64,000 bases of DNA from Solidesulfovibrio alcoholivorans DSM 5433 (GCF_000702665.1 NZ_JNJA01000015.1:29017-93016), one strand, 5' to 3'; shown: positions 27,403 to 36,455, numbered from the stretch's first letter. Numbers and translations are program-made. Notes: generated from the sequence alone by a model not told the origin.

Positions 27403-27876
27403 ATGCGCAAGAAAGAGCGGGAAATCAAGGACAAGTCCATACTGGAAGAACTGCTCATGCGGTCGCGCATATGCCGGCTGGGGCTTTTCGACGGGCAGTG
27501 GCCCTACGTGGTGCCGGTCAACATGGGCTACGCCGCCGGCCGCATCTATTTCCATTCCTCGCGCAAGGGCATGAAGATGGAGATCCTGCGCGACCATCCG
27601 CGCGTATGCTTCGAGCTCGACAGCGACGTGGAGATCGTCACAGGCGAGCGCCCCTGCGACTACACCACCTACTACAAGTCGGTCATCGGCTTCGGCACGG
27701 CCGTGCTCGTCGAGGACGAGGCCGAGAAGATCGAAGGGCTGCGCATCATCATGCGTCGCCACGGCGGCCCGGTGGAGGGATTCCGGCCCGAAGTCGTGCC
27801 GGTGACGGCCGTTGTGCGCATCGACATCGAACGCATGACCGGCAAGTCCAATCCGCCGTACGGCGAATGGAACTAG
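27403..27876 (+). CDS. pyridoxamine 5'-phosphate oxidase-related (split-barrel flavin-binding) protein
   Basis: A 157-residue protein of the NimA/PNPOx-like split-barrel fold, which binds FMN or related flavins. Family features: SRICRLGLFDGQWPYVVPVNMGY, IYFHSSRKGMKMEIL, RVCFELD and the late YKSVIGFGTAVLVED. The ATG at 27403 is used; an in-frame GTG at 27391 touches its own ribosome site. The substrate is unknown; members include nitroimidazole-resistance-type reductases. Confidence 0.82.
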   Translation: MRKKEREIKDKSILEELLMRSRICRLGLFDGQWPYVVPVNMGYAAGRIYFHSSRKGMKMEILRDHPRVCFELDSDVEIVTGERPCDYTTYYKSVIGFGTAVLVEDEAEKIEGLRIIMRRHGGPVEGFRPEVVPVTAVVRIDIERMTGKSNPPYGEWN

Positions 27877-27944
27877 CCGGTTCGGGTCTGCGAGGCTGTT
27901 CTGAAAACGTCTTGTCCCCGGAAGCGCAAAGCGAGGAGGGCGTC

Positions 27945-28538
27945 ATGCGTGTGGTCTTTGTCGGCGATTCGTTGACCGTAGGCGTGGGCGATCCCGCGTA
28001 TCTCGGCTGGGTGGGGCGACTGTGCGCCGCCGCGCCGCTGGCCGGCCTGGAACTGACGGCCTACAACCTGGGCGTGCGCTCGGAGACGAGTCGCCACATC
28101 AAGGCGCGCCTTGCCCGCGAGCTGCCGCCGCGCCTGCTGCCGCGCGAGGAGGCCCGGGCGGTGCTTTCGTTCGGGGTCAACGACGCCAAGGTGGAAAACG
28201 GCCGGCGCAAGGTGGAACTTTCCGAATCCGTGGACAACCTCTTCGCCATCGTGACGCAGGTGTCCAAGCTGTGCCCGCTGCTCATGGTCGGCCCGCCGCC
28301 CGTGCTCGACGACGCGCACCGCGCGCGCGTGGAAGAGCTTTCCGACGTGTTCGCGCGCACCTGCGACGACATGGGCGTGCCGTACCTGGAACTGTGCCGG
28401 ACGCTTTCCCGCGAGGCGACCTACCTCGACAGCCTCGTCGCGGCTGGCGACGGCTACCACCCCGAAGCCGCCGGCTACGCGGCCATGGCCAAATGTATCG
28501 GCGAATGGGAGGCCTGGCTCGCCTGGTTTCGCTGCTAG
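27945..28538 (+). CDS. GDSL/SGNH-family hydrolase
   Basis: A 197-residue esterase-like hydrolase without signal peptide. The catalytic serine is in VFVGDSLTVG (S9), the oxyanion residues are in NLGVRS and FGVNDAK, and the Asp-x-x-His pair is in GDGYHPEAAGY. This is the complete SGNH block set. GCGAGGAGGG precedes the ATG. The ester substrate is unknown. Confidence 0.85.
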   Translation: MRVVFVGDSLTVGVGDPAYLGWVGRLCAAAPLAGLELTAYNLGVRSETSRHIKARLARELPPRLLPREEARAVLSFGVNDAKVENGRRKVELSESVDNLFAIVTQVSKLCPLLMVGPPPVLDDAHRARVEELSDVFARTCDDMGVPYLELCRTLSREATYLDSLVAAGDGYHPEAAGYAAMAKCIGEWEAWLAWFRC

Positions 28539-28592
28539 CGCCGTTCCCCTTGAAAACGCGGAAGGCTTCTCAGGGGGAACAGGCGACGCACG

Positions 28593-29942
28593 CTAGCGCA
28601 AAACGAGTTCCGCCACGGCCTCGATGTGCGCCGTGTGCGGGAAGAGATCCACGGGCGTGACCTGCGTCACGACGTAGAGTTCGCCCAGGGCCTTGAGGTC
28701 GCGGGCGAGCGTGGCCGGATTGCACGAGACGTAGACGACCTTGCGCGGCGCGGCGGAGAGAAGCGCCGCGATCATCTCGGGCGCGACGCCGTTTCGCGGC
28801 GGGTCGAGCACGGCCACGGCAGGGGCGATGCCGGAGAGTTCCTCCAGCCCCATGGCCGCGTCCACGGCCTTGAACACGGCGTTGCCGACGCCGGAAAGCT
28901 CGGCGGAACGCGCCGCGTCGGCCACGGCCCGCTTGTCCGCCTCGAAACCGTAGACCGTTTCGAACTGCGGGGCGAGAGAAAGCGCGATGCCGCCGCAGCC
29001 GCAGTAGAGGTCCACGGCCGCGCCCACCGGGTCCGAGCCCGCGGCCTTGGCCGCGACGCCGTAGAGCAGGGCGGCGGCCTGCGTGTTGGTCTGGGCGAAG
29101 GCGTCCGCCGAAACGGACAGTCGCGCCGTGCCGAACCGCTCTTCCAGATGGTCCTGCCCGAGCGCCATCACCTGCCGTTCGCCCAGGGCCACGGCCGTCG
29201 GCGCGCGGCGCACGGAATGCACGAATCCCGTCACTTCCGGAAAACGCGCCAGGATCGCCTCGCCGAGCGCGTGCGCGGCGTCGCCGGCCCCGCGCGCCGG
29301 CCCGGTGATGCAGTGCACGAGCCGCCCGCCCGTGTCCTCGCTGTGGCGCAGCACCAGATGCCGCCACACGCCCTTGCCCGTGCGCGTGTCGTAGGCGGCA
29401 AGGCCCGTCTGGGCGCAGGTGTCGCGGACAAATCCCAGCACCTCGCCGGCCCAGGCATCCATGAGCCGGCACTCCCCGATGTCGAGGACCCGGCCCGGGC
29501 GATGCCGCTCGTGCAGGCCCAGGTGCAGCCGGCCGGCAAAGGCGAATTCCATCTTGTTGCGGTAGGCGTAGACGCGCGGCGAGGCCACGGTCTGCGCCAC
29601 CGCCACGTCCGCCAGGCCGCCCAGGCGCGCGAGCGTCTCCACGACCTGCTCGCGCTTCCAGAAAAGCTGGGCCTCGTAATGCAGGTCCTGCCAGGCGCAG
29701 CCGCCGCATACGCCGAAATGCGGGCATTCGGGCGTGGCGGCCTGGGGCGAGGGCACAAGCGTCTCCAGGACGACCGCCTCGGCAAAACCTTTTTTCATCC
29801 GCGTCACCCGGGCCTTGACCGTGGCCCCGGGCAACCCGCCGTCCACGAACACCACAAGCCCTTCCACACGGGCCACGCCCTTTCCGCCGAACGCCAGCCG
29901 GTCCACGGCAAGCGTCAGTTCCATGTCTTCACGTATGTCCAT
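28593..29942 (-). CDS. 23S rRNA (uracil) C5-methyltransferase, RlmD/RumA type
   Basis: A 449-residue TRAM-domain/SAM methyltransferase that methylates a uracil of 23S rRNA (or tRNA). The N-terminal TRAM domain spans about 5-62; the iron-sulfur cluster cysteines are CPHFGVCGGCAW with a partner C after GECRL; SAM-binding VDLYCGCGGIALSLA and the catalytic loop DPPRNGV followed by YVSCNPATLARD (nucleophilic Cys) are intact. Start at 29942 gives the TRAM domain room; a second ATG lies 18 bases downstream. Confidence 0.9.
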   Translation of the reverse strand: MDIREDMELTLAVDRLAFGGKGVARVEGLVVFVDGGLPGATVKARVTRMKKGFAEAVVLETLVPSPQAATPECPHFGVCGGCAWQDLHYEAQLFWKREQVVETLARLGGLADVAVAQTVASPRVYAYRNKMEFAFAGRLHLGLHERHRPGRVLDIGECRLMDAWAGEVLGFVRDTCAQTGLAAYDTRTGKGVWRHLVLRHSEDTGGRLVHCITGPARGAGDAAHALGEAILARFPEVTGFVHSVRRAPTAVALGERQVMALGQDHLEERFGTARLSVSADAFAQTNTQAAALLYGVAAKAAGSDPVGAAVDLYCGCGGIALSLAPQFETVYGFEADKRAVADAARSAELSGVGNAVFKAVDAAMGLEELSGIAPAVAVLDPPRNGVAPEMIAALLSAAPRKVVYVSCNPATLARDLKALGELYVVTQVTPVDLFPHTAHIEAVAELVLR

Positions 29943-30054
29943 TGCGGCCTTATGCGCGACGCGCGGCCAGGGCGCAAGGGCCCCGCAGCGACGCGCGGAA
30001 ACAAGTGTGCAGGCGTCGGGACCATGCCCGCAGCGCCCGAAAGGGTATCGAGGC

Positions 30055-30951
30055 TCAGGCGGCCTGGCGCGCCTTGGGCCAAAGCTGGGAGGCCAGCATG
30101 CCGGCGAACATGAGCGCGCAACCGAAAAGGCCGCGTGCCCCCAGGCTCTCGCCCAGGACCACCGCGCCGCCAAGCGCGGCGAACACCGTCTCGAAACTGA
30201 GCAGAATGGCGGCGTGGGTCGGCTTGGCGTCGCGCTGCGCCACCACCTGCAACGTGTAGGCAAGCCCCACCGAAAGCAGGCCGCCGTAGAGAATCGGCCA
30301 GGCCGCGCCGCGTATGCCAACCCAGGAAAGCTCCTCGAACGCCACGGCGCAGGCAAGGCTCAGCACCGAACAAACCACATACTGGGCCATGGCCAGCGGC
30401 AACGCCCGCGTGCGCGGCGATAGCCAGCCGATGACCAGCACGTGCCCGGCCCAGAAAAACGCGCCCACAAGCTCCAGCCCGTCGCCCGGCGCCAGCGTGA
30501 ACGTCTCGGTCACGGACAGGAAATACAGCCCCACCGCGGCCGCCACCGCGCCGACCACGTCGCCGCGCGCCGGCCGCTGGCCCAGGAAAAAGCCGAGCAT
30601 CGGTACCAGGACCACGTACAGGCCCGTGATGAAGCCCGCCTTGCCCGCCGTGGTGTACTTGAGCCCCACCTGCTGCAATGTCGCGCCCGCAAAAAGCACC
30701 GTCCCGGCGAGCAGCCCCCCCAGCCAGGGGAAGCCGGGATTGCCGCCGGCCAGAAACGGCGCGGGCGGCGGATAGCGCATCGAGCGCATGGCCAGCGGCG
30801 CCAGTGCCAGCGCGCCCAGTGCGAAACGGATGCCGTTGAACCCCATCGGCCCCATATGGTCCATGCCGATGCGCTGGGCCACGAACGCCAGGCCCCAGAT
30901 GAGGGCCGTCACCAGGCACAGGACGTCAGCCCGAAACGATGCGTCGCGCAT
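30055..30951 (-). CDS. EamA/DMT family transporter
   Basis: A 298-residue inner-membrane protein with ten predicted helices made of two EamA repeats; the repeat signatures are LCLVTALIWGLAFVAQRIG at the N-terminus and a second WLSPRTRALPLAMAQYVV...GLAYTLQVVAQRDAKPTHAAILLS-type half. Such proteins export or import metabolites such as amino acids; the substrate is unknown. It is followed at its 5' side by low-complexity DNA and repeats. Confidence 0.85.
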   Translation of the reverse strand: MRDASFRADVLCLVTALIWGLAFVAQRIGMDHMGPMGFNGIRFALGALALAPLAMRSMRYPPPAPFLAGGNPGFPWLGGLLAGTVLFAGATLQQVGLKYTTAGKAGFITGLYVVLVPMLGFFLGQRPARGDVVGAVAAAVGLYFLSVTETFTLAPGDGLELVGAFFWAGHVLVIGWLSPRTRALPLAMAQYVVCSVLSLACAVAFEELSWVGIRGAAWPILYGGLLSVGLAYTLQVVAQRDAKPTHAAILLSFETVFAALGGAVVLGESLGARGLFGCALMFAGMLASQLWPKARQAA

Positions 30952-31066
30952 GGTCAGTACTCCTTTGGTGGCGGTGGTGCATGTGGTGTGGGTGTTGGTG
31001 GAGAGGCTGAAGGTGAAGGTACAGGTAAAGGTAAAAAGGTAAGGAGCGTGAGATCCGGGTGGTGAA

Positions 31067-31118
31067 GATGCCTCCGGCGGCCAGGAGGGGGTGACCCCCT
31101 CCTGGACCTCCTCGATGG
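31067..31118 (+). repeat. dispersed hairpin repeat, family 1, copy E
   Basis: GATGCCTCCGGCGG directly followed by hairpin 31081-31105 with arms CCAGGAGGGGG/CCCCCTCCTGG and loop TGA; the loop-closing pair is G-C. The trailing part is ACCTCCTCGATGGG. Confidence 0.85.
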
Positions 31119-31170
31119 GTGTAGCCGGAGGCGGGTGGAAACGCGGCCGTGGGCGGGAGTCCGTCGGCGA

Positions 31171-31252
31171 GGCCCGTCGCCCCTTCGGGGCGCAGTCAAA
31201 GGAATTTTATGGACCCAACTTCCCAAGATGCGGCGCTTCGCCGCTGGTGACC
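31171..31252 (+). repeat. dispersed structured repeat, family 2, copy 2
   Basis: GTCGCCCC-TTCG-GGGCGC hairpin, then GGAATTTTATGGACCCAAC, then AGATGCGGCG-CTT-CGCCGCTGG. Matches the minus-strand copy at 2244-2322 along its whole length. Confidence 0.7.
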
Positions 31253-31302
31253 ACATGGTCCGACGTCACGCCGCCCGACGTTCCCGACCACGCCTCCACC
31301 CG

Positions 31303-31356
31303 CCCTTGTCGGGGTGGTCCAGGAGGGCCCTCGGCCCCTCCTGGACGCCGGAGGCA
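31303..31356 (-). repeat. dispersed hairpin repeat, family 1, copy F
   Basis: Minus-strand copy: GAATGCCTCCGGCGTCCA, hairpin 31319-31344 (CCAGGAGGGGCC...GGCCCTCCTGG, one unpaired G), then ACCACCCCGACAAGGG. The most diverged stem of the seven; it is 25 bases beyond the jag stop codon on jag's own strand and may end that operon. Confidence 0.75.
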
Positions 31357-31382
31357 TTCTGCTTCTTCTCTCTCTTGCTTCC

Positions 31383-32465
31383 TTACCTGCCCTCTTGCCG
31401 ACCGTTCTGCGCTTCGCTGCCATTCCCGCCGTTTCCGCCATTCCCGCGGGCCCCGCGGGGGACGATGAGGACGCGTTTGAGCGGCCCTTCGCCTTTGGAG
31501 CGGGTGGAGATGGCTTCGTCCTCTTGGAGCGCCAGGTGGACGACCCGGCGGTGGTAGGAGGAGAGCGGCTTGGTGGACTGGGGCCGGCCGAGGGTTTTGG
31601 CCTTGTCGGCCAGGAAGATGGCCATTTTGCGCAGGTTGTCGTCCTGGCGTTCGCGATAGGCGCCGGTATTGATCTGCACTTTGACCGGGCTGCCGTGGCG
31701 GCGGATGACGATGCGGTTGACGAGGTATTGGATGGAGGAGAGGGTTTGGCCTTCGCGGCCGATGAGCAGGCCGGAGTTTTCCTCGTCGAGGATGAGCACG
31801 GACACGCGTTCGCTGTGGCCGGAGATTTCGAATTCGGGGATTTCGCCGAGGATGCCTTCGAGCATTTTGCCGACGACTTCGCGCACGATGGCTTCGAGTT
31901 CCGGGGTCAGCGGCTCGGGAGGCGTTTCCGGAGCGGCGGGCTTACGGTCTTCGCGCGGGGCGCGGCCGGAGCGGCGGGGGGCTTCCTGTTCCTCGGCGGC
32001 CTCGGCGAAGTCGCGGTCTTCCTCGTCGTCGGCATAGGCGTCGTAGGCCTCTTCGGTCAGGGCGTCGTCGTCGTTCACCTCGGGGGCGACGGGGTCCGGG
32101 ATTTCGGGGGCGGATTGCGGGGCCGGCTCGGGCGCGGCGGCCACGGGCTCGGGGGTTATTTCCGCGGGTTTTTCGGCTTTGGCCGGGGCGGGCTGGCGCG
32201 CGGGTTTGGGTTGGCGCGGGGGCCTGTCGGCTTTTTTGGTTTCTTCGCGATTGCCGGCGTCGGTCATATCCTGGAGGAGGTTGACTTCCTCGCGCAGGCG
32301 GGCGCGCACTTGCGCTTTTTTCTTGCCAACGAGGCCGAAGATGCCGGAGGAGCCGCCGGAGAGAATCTCCACTTCCAGTTTTTCGCGGGCCGCGGCGAAA
32401 TGCCGACAGGCCTCCTCCATGGCCTCGTCGACGGTCTTGCCGCTAAAGGTTCTGAATTCGCTCAT
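31383..32465 (-). CDS. jag: Jag/KhpB-type RNA-binding protein
   Basis: A 360-residue protein with the three-part Jag plan: N-terminal Jag_N domain (FRTFSGKTVDEAMEEACRHF...FGLVGKKKAQV, residues 1-58), a long acidic Pro/Ala/Glu linker (about 70-195), then a KH domain (LLIGREGQTLSSIQYLVNRIV) and an R3H domain (MAIFLADKAKTLGRPQSTKPLSSYHRRVVHLAL). A Gly/Asn-rich tail ends it. Jag binds RNA and is always encoded beside yidC; here it is the last gene of rpmH-rnpA-yidD-yidC-jag. Confidence 0.9.
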   Translation of the reverse strand: MSEFRTFSGKTVDEAMEEACRHFAAAREKLEVEILSGGSSGIFGLVGKKKAQVRARLREEVNLLQDMTDAGNREETKKADRPPRQPKPARQPAPAKAEKPAEITPEPVAAAPEPAPQSAPEIPDPVAPEVNDDDALTEEAYDAYADDEEDRDFAEAAEEQEAPRRSGRAPREDRKPAAPETPPEPLTPELEAIVREVVGKMLEGILGEIPEFEISGHSERVSVLILDEENSGLLIGREGQTLSSIQYLVNRIVIRRHGSPVKVQINTGAYRERQDDNLRKMAIFLADKAKTLGRPQSTKPLSSYHRRVVHLALQEDEAISTRSKGEGPLKRVLIVPRGARGNGGNGGNGSEAQNGRQEGR

Positions 32466-32531
32466 ATTCGCTCCTTGATTGCACTTGCGCCGCTTCCACG
32501 CGCGGCCCTGGGATGCTTCTGACGAGGGGCG

Positions 32532-34127
32532 TCAGGACTTCTTGTTGAGCATCCAATACTGCTGGGCGATGGAAATGACGTTGTTGACCAGCCAGTAGAC
32601 GACCAGTCCCGAAGGGAAGTTCAGGAACATGAAGGTGAAGATCACGGGCATGAGCAACATGATCTTGGCCTGGGTGGGGTCGCCCGGGGCCGGGGTCATT
32701 TTCTGCTGCAGGAACATGGTCGCGCCCATGATCAGCGGGGTGATGTAGAACGGGTCCTTGGCCGAGAGGTCCGCGAGCCAGATCATGTCGGTAAAGGGCA
32801 GATACCGGATGAAGCAGGCATGTCGCAGTTCGATGGAGTGCAGCAGGGCCTGGTAGAGGCCGAAGAAGACCGGGATCTGCACGACCATGGGCAGGCAGCC
32901 CCCGGCCGGGTTGACCTTGTAGGTCTTGTAGAGCTGCATCATCTCTTCGTTCATCTTCTGGCGGTCGTCCTTGTACTTCTCGCGCAGCTGGCTGAGCAGC
33001 GGCTGGAGCTTTTTCATTTGCTCCATGGACTTGTAGCTCTTGTGCGAGAGCGGCCAGAAAATCGCCTTGATGAGCACGGTCAACAGGATGATGGCCACGC
33101 CGTAGTTGCCGACGTAGTCGTAGAAGAAGTGCAGGAGTTTGAGCAGCGGCTTGGCGATGAAATCGAACCAGCCGTAGTCGATGGCCGCGGACAGGTGGTT
33201 CGGCGCGGCGGCCAGGTATTTGGGGTCCTTGGGGCCGAGGTAGTAGCTGATGTCGAGGTCCGAGCGGCCGCCGGCGGGGATGTCGATGCCTTCCTTGTCC
33301 ACGGCGACGCGAAAGATGCCGTCCTCGATTTTGGCCTTGCCGTGCAGATTGTCGGTCTGGGGGATGACGCCGACCAGGAAGTAGTTGCTCATGATCGAGC
33401 CCCACTGCACGGGTTTTTCGTCGGCGATGCCCTCGGCCAGCTTCTTCTCGCTGGAAAAGAGTTCCAGACCCGAAGTGTCGTAGAAGGCGGCCTGGGTGGG
33501 GTTGTAGCTGTCGCCCTCGGCGGAGAGGCGGTCCACGGCCACGGTCATGGACAGGCGGCTGGAGAGCGGCGCGCCGCCGGCGTTTTGCAGGGAGAGCTTT
33601 TCGTCGATGAGGTAGCCCGCGCCGGAGAAGGTCATGACGCGCTTGAGCGTCACGTCGCCCATGCGGCCGACGAAGGTGAGGCTGCCGGTATCGGCCGGTC
33701 CCAGGCGCAGGTCACCGCCCTCGATGGCCCAATCGACGTTCTGCCAGGTGGGCGAGCCGTTGAGGATGAGCCCCAGCGGCGCCTTGGACTGGGATTTGGC
33801 GTTGACGAGATCGACCAGGGGGGAATCGTTGGTAATGGTCTGGCGGTAATTCTTCAGGGAAAACTGGGACAGGACGCCGCCGGCGGCATTGAATTCCGCG
33901 GTGTAAAGCGGGGTTTCCACCATGACCTTCTTGCCCGGGGTGGGGGCGAAGGCGGCGATGGGGTCGGCTTTGGGGGCCGGGGTCGCTTTGGGGGCGGGGG
34001 CCTGGGCCTGGGATTGGGCGGCGGTATCGGGCTTAGGAGCCGGGGGTTTGGCCGGGAACAGGAAGTTCCAGCCCACTAACACGGCAAGGGAGAGCACCAC
34101 GGCCAGAATTACGCGTTTGTTTTCCAT
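32532..34127 (-). CDS. yidC: membrane protein insertase YidC
   Basis: A 531-residue Gram-negative-type YidC: transmembrane helix at residues 5-22, a large periplasmic beta domain (about 50-330) and the C-terminal insertase core with five helices ([39 protein letters not shown]..., [22 protein letters not shown]). It inserts proteins into the inner membrane with or without SecYEG. Its 5' end overlaps the end of yidD. Confidence 0.95.
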   Translation of the reverse strand: MENKRVILAVVLSLAVLVGWNFLFPAKPPAPKPDTAAQSQAQAPAPKATPAPKADPIAAFAPTPGKKVMVETPLYTAEFNAAGGVLSQFSLKNYRQTITNDSPLVDLVNAKSQSKAPLGLILNGSPTWQNVDWAIEGGDLRLGPADTGSLTFVGRMGDVTLKRVMTFSGAGYLIDEKLSLQNAGGAPLSSRLSMTVAVDRLSAEGDSYNPTQAAFYDTSGLELFSSEKKLAEGIADEKPVQWGSIMSNYFLVGVIPQTDNLHGKAKIEDGIFRVAVDKEGIDIPAGGRSDLDISYYLGPKDPKYLAAAPNHLSAAIDYGWFDFIAKPLLKLLHFFYDYVGNYGVAIILLTVLIKAIFWPLSHKSYKSMEQMKKLQPLLSQLREKYKDDRQKMNEEMMQLYKTYKVNPAGGCLPMVVQIPVFFGLYQALLHSIELRHACFIRYLPFTDMIWLADLSAKDPFYITPLIMGATMFLQQKMTPAPGDPTQAKIMLLMPVIFTFMFLNFPSGLVVYWLVNNVISIAQQYWMLNKKS

Positions 34128-34419
34128 TGTCCTTCAAATCCCGTCGATAAGAGTGGAGGCGCGGGCCAGGGGTTGCGTGCGCGATAGATTTTGGACGCGG
34201 CCAGGGCGCGTCGGGCACCGGGTCATAGCCGCCCCTGGCGAAGGGGTGGCAGCGGGCGAGTCGCCACAGGGCGAGCAGGCCGCCCTTGAACGCGCCGAAC
34301 CGCCCCACCGCTTCCAGGGCGTATTCGGAGCACGTGGGGACAAAGCGGCAGCATGGCGGCTTGAGGGGGGAGAGGGCAAGCCTGTAGAAGGTTATGCCCC
34401 AGAGGAGGACGCTTCGCAT
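34033..34419 (-). CDS. yidD: membrane protein insertion efficiency factor YidD, with overlapping C-terminal extension
   Basis: The first 75 residues are a normal YidD ([28 protein letters not shown]...[25 protein letters not shown]), a small amphipathic membrane-associated factor. The frame then stays open to residue 128, running 95 bases into yidC in another frame. Usual YidDs are 70-90 residues, so the basic Arg/Pro/Ser tail is unusual and may have no function. It also overlaps the 3' end of rnpA by 28 bases, so the whole operon is tightly nested. Confidence 0.85.
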   Translation of the reverse strand: MRSVLLWGITFYRLALSPLKPPCCRFVPTCSEYALEAVGRFGAFKGGLLALWRLARCHPFARGGYDPVPDAPWPRPKSIAHATPGPRLHSYRRDLKDNGKQTRNSGRGALPCRVSGLELPVPGQTPGS

Positions 34420-34940
34420 GCGGTCACGCTTTCCGGCCGGGCCGGGCGGTCGAGGTCACGGGCCATGCGCGCAAAAAGCGGCCAGATGTCGCGACAGGCC
34501 GTATCCAGCGTCAACTGCGCGGGATCGAGGCTTTTCTTGGCGATGACCACGATATCCAGAGCGGCGACGGCATCCGGCGCACCCAGACGGAAACATTCGC
34601 GCAGCACCCGCTTGACGCGGTTTCTGACGACGGCGTTGCCGACTTTTTTGCTGATGGCCAATCCGAGCCGCCAGGGAGCGGTTTTGTCCTGGCGCGGCAG
34701 GACGAACAGGAGGAACGTCTTGCCGTGATAGCGGCGGCCCGCCTCGTAGCAGGCCGCGAACTCCCTTCGCGTCCGGAGCCTGTGCGCCGGATGGAAGCCT
34801 AGACGGCCAGACGTTTGCGACCCTTGGCGCGGCGGCGGCGCAGGATGGCCTGGCCGTTCTTGGTCCGGGAGCGGACGAGGAAGCCGTGGGTGCGTTTTCT
34901 GCGGATCTTGCTGGGCTGGTATGTCTTCTTGCTCATGCAT
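34392..34940 (-). CDS. rnpA: ribonuclease P protein component with N-terminal extension enclosing rpmH
   Basis: The catalytic core is clear: [52 protein letters not shown], and [10 protein letters not shown]. It binds RNase P RNA to mature tRNA 5' ends. No ATG, GTG or TTG lies in frame between the start of rpmH and this core; the only in-frame start is ATG 34940, four bases before the rpmH ATG, giving a 182-residue protein with a 52-residue Pro/Gln/Arg-rich leader translated across all of rpmH in a shifted frame. Both starts can share GGAGA at 34943-34947. A non-canonical start near 34795 remains the alternative. Confidence 0.8.
   Translation of the reverse strand: MHEQEDIPAQQDPQKTHPRLPRPLPDQERPGHPAPPPRQGSQTSGRLGFHPAHRLRTRREFAACYEAGRRYHGKTFLLFVLPRQDKTAPWRLGLAISKKVGNAVVRNRVKRVLRECFRLGAPDAVAALDIVVIAKKSLDPAQLTLDTACRDIWPLFARMARDLDRPARPESVTACEASSSGA
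34799..34936 (-). CDS. rpmH: 50S ribosomal protein L34
   Basis: A 45-residue L34: [20 protein letters not shown]...[13 protein letters not shown], the universal signature of this small rRNA-binding protein. The ATG lies within ATGCATG so that the rnpA leader start precedes it by four bases. GGAGA 7 bases upstream serves as ribosome site. It is entirely nested within the extended rnpA frame. Confidence 0.97.
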   Translation of the reverse strand: MSKKTYQPSKIRRKRTHGFLVRSRTKNGQAILRRRRAKGRKRLAV

Positions 34941-34992
34941 AATCTCCAAAGATGTGATGAACTTTTTCCAATACCCACCAAACGCGGTTTCG

Positions 34993-35262
34993 TCAAGGAC
35001 GTTGGCCGCGTGGCGGATGGGCTGCCTCGGCGTCGGCGGTGCGGGCCTGCGGGGAATCCTGCCGCGCCGGCGAGACGCACCGGGCCGCGGCCAGGGCGAG
35101 TGCGCCCAGGGCCAAGAGAGGGTCGGATTCCCGCACGGCCAGCGTGCCGAGGAGGACGACGCCTGCCACGGCCAACCATCCTGCCCTTTTTTTGCGCAGC
35201 AGGGAAGCGGCGAGCAGGGCCAATCCCGCACCGGCCAGAACGATGCGCCAAAATGGAGTCAT
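34993..35262 (-). CDS. small hydrophobic protein, unknown
   Basis: An 89-residue ORF upstream of rpm[40 protein letters not shown] followed by a third hydrophobic stretch ([14 protein letters not shown]) and a polar tail. Two or three membrane segments are plausible. A TATACT-like -10 (minus strand, 35281-35286) lies just upstream. Nothing in it is recognised; it may instead be an open frame within the rpmH leader. Confidence 0.45.
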   Translation of the reverse strand: MTPFWRIVLAGAGLALLAASLLRKKRAGWLAVAGVVLLGTLAVRESDPLLALGALALAAARCVSPARQDSPQARTADAEAAHPPRGQRP

Positions 35263-35330
35263 AACAACCTGAAACAAAACAGTATATTTCTTCAGGGGAA
35301 ACTTTCTTGCGATGATTCCATAATTTTCGC

Positions 35331-35359
35331 TTGACGGGAAGGGGGGGAACGCCTAGAAA
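35331..35359 (+). promoter_or_regulatory. sigma-70-type promoter of the initiator tRNA
   Basis: TTGACG at 35331-35336, a 17-base spacer and TAGAAA at 35354-35359, placing the start about 7 bases before the mature tRNA 5' end at 35373. Confidence 0.65.
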
Positions 35360-35372
35360 CATTTCTCCACGA

Positions 35373-35449
35373 CGCGGGGTGGAGCAGACCGGTAGCTCAT
35401 CGGGCTCATAACCCGAAGACCGCAGGTTCAAATCCTGCCCCCGCAACCA
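35373..35449 (+). tRNA. initiator tRNA-fMet (CAU)
   Basis: A 77-base cloverleaf with encoded CCA. The first base C and position 72 A do not pair, the acceptor stem is GCGGGG/CCCCGC after it, the anticodon loop is CTCATAA, and the anticodon stem ends in three G-C pairs (GGG/CCC). The unpaired 1-72 and the GGG/CCC stem are the two initiator hallmarks. Confidence 0.96.
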
Positions 35450-35460
35450 AGGAAGTTCAA

Positions 35461-35491
35461 GGGCTTACGCCGAAAGCGTAGGCCCTTTTTC
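35461..35491 (+). terminator. Rho-independent terminator after tRNA-fMet
   Basis: GGGCTTACGC-CGAAA-GCGTAGGCCC stem with one G-T pair, followed by TTTTTCTTT. Placed 12 bases after the tRNA 3' end. Confidence 0.88.
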
Positions 35492-35618
35492 TTTGCCGGC
35501 ACTGGCTCCCGTTTCGACACTGTCCGAAAAAACGACATAGCCCGTGGGCTCCCGGGGCCCGGGCGATCCCCCATGGCCTCCGGGCGTCGCGTGTGACCGC
35601 CATGGGAGGCGAGAGGGG

Positions 35619-36455
35619 TCAGGGAAGAATCGCGAACACCCGGGCCGGAAATCCCGAGCCATCCTTGGGTTTGGGGAAGCTCACGACGACCAGCGCGCCC
35701 GTTTCAGGCACAGCGTCCAGGTGCGCGAGCAGTTCGATTTGGTAATGATTGCTCCGCAGGATGTAGGTTTCCAGGGAATAGTCGTCCCTGGACGTGGCGA
35801 GACCGGGATCGGTATCCGTCGTTTCGTGGCCGGAAGCGGTGATGTGGCGCTCCTCGTAAAGATATTCGAGCACCTCCCTGCTCCAGCCAGGGTAATGCGC
35901 GATCCCCTTGGCGTCCTTGTTCTGCATGGCCTCGGCGTCCGGCCACCTTTTCGACCAGTCGGTGCGCATGGCCACGAACGCCCCTTCGGGGATTTTCCCA
36001 TGCTTTTTTTCCCAGGTTTTCACATCGTCCATCGTGATGGCGTAGTCCGGGTTTTTCGCCACGGCCGCATGGACATCGAGCACGACCAGCGGGAGCAGCA
36101 TCTCCTTGACGTCGATCTGGTCCACGGTGCGCATGCCCTTTGCGAAGTGCGCAGGGGGATCGACATGGGTTCCCCACTGTCCCGCATGCGTGAATGCCTG
36201 CGCGTAGAATCCGCTGCCCAGTTTCCCGACTCCCGGTTCGTACCAGTATAAGGTTTCCCGCGTCTCATCGGGAAATCCCTTCCAGTGCGGTATTCCCGGT
36301 GCGAACGCATGGGTGAGGTCAACGAATTTTTTCTCCCTGACCACGTGCCACGCATCGTCGAGCGTCAACGGCTTCGAAGGCGCGCAACCGGGCAGGAACG
36401 CCAGGGCGGTCAGGACGAAGAGGGCCAGTCCTTTTGCGCGGGGCAATGTCTCCAT
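35619..36455 (-). CDS. cyclase-family (kynurenine formamidase-like) lipoprotein
   Basis: A 278-residue metal-dependent hydrolase of the putative-cyclase family (relatives: bacterial kynurenine formamidase, isatin hydrolase). The metal motif HxGTHxDxxxH is present as HAGQWGTHVDPPAHF near residue 92. A lipoprotein signal ends in FLPGC, so it is probably anchored in the envelope, which is unusual for the family. The ATG at 36455 is chosen for GGGAG at the right distance; an in-frame ATG lies 18 bases upstream. It follows pepN on the same strand after a hairpin. Substrate unknown. Confidence 0.8.
   Translation of the reverse strand: METLPRAKGLALFVLTALAFLPGCAPSKPLTLDDAWHVVREKKFVDLTHAFAPGIPHWKGFPDETRETLYWYEPGVGKLGSGFYAQAFTHAGQWGTHVDPPAHFAKGMRTVDQIDVKEMLLPLVVLDVHAAVAKNPDYAITMDDVKTWEKKHGKIPEGAFVAMRTDWSKRWPDAEAMQNKDAKGIAHYPGWSREVLEYLYEERHITASGHETTDTDPGLATSRDDYSLETYILRSNHYQIELLAHLDAVPETGALVVVSFPKPKDGSGFPARVFAILP

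Larger units (their letters stand above)
30952..31382. other. repeat-rich intergenic region without genes
   Basis: Holds a GGT/GGTAAA low-complexity run (30965-31050), family-1 copies E and F in opposite orientation, and a family-2 copy between them. ORFs in this stretch are translations of the repeats and are not accepted as genes. Confidence 0.7.
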
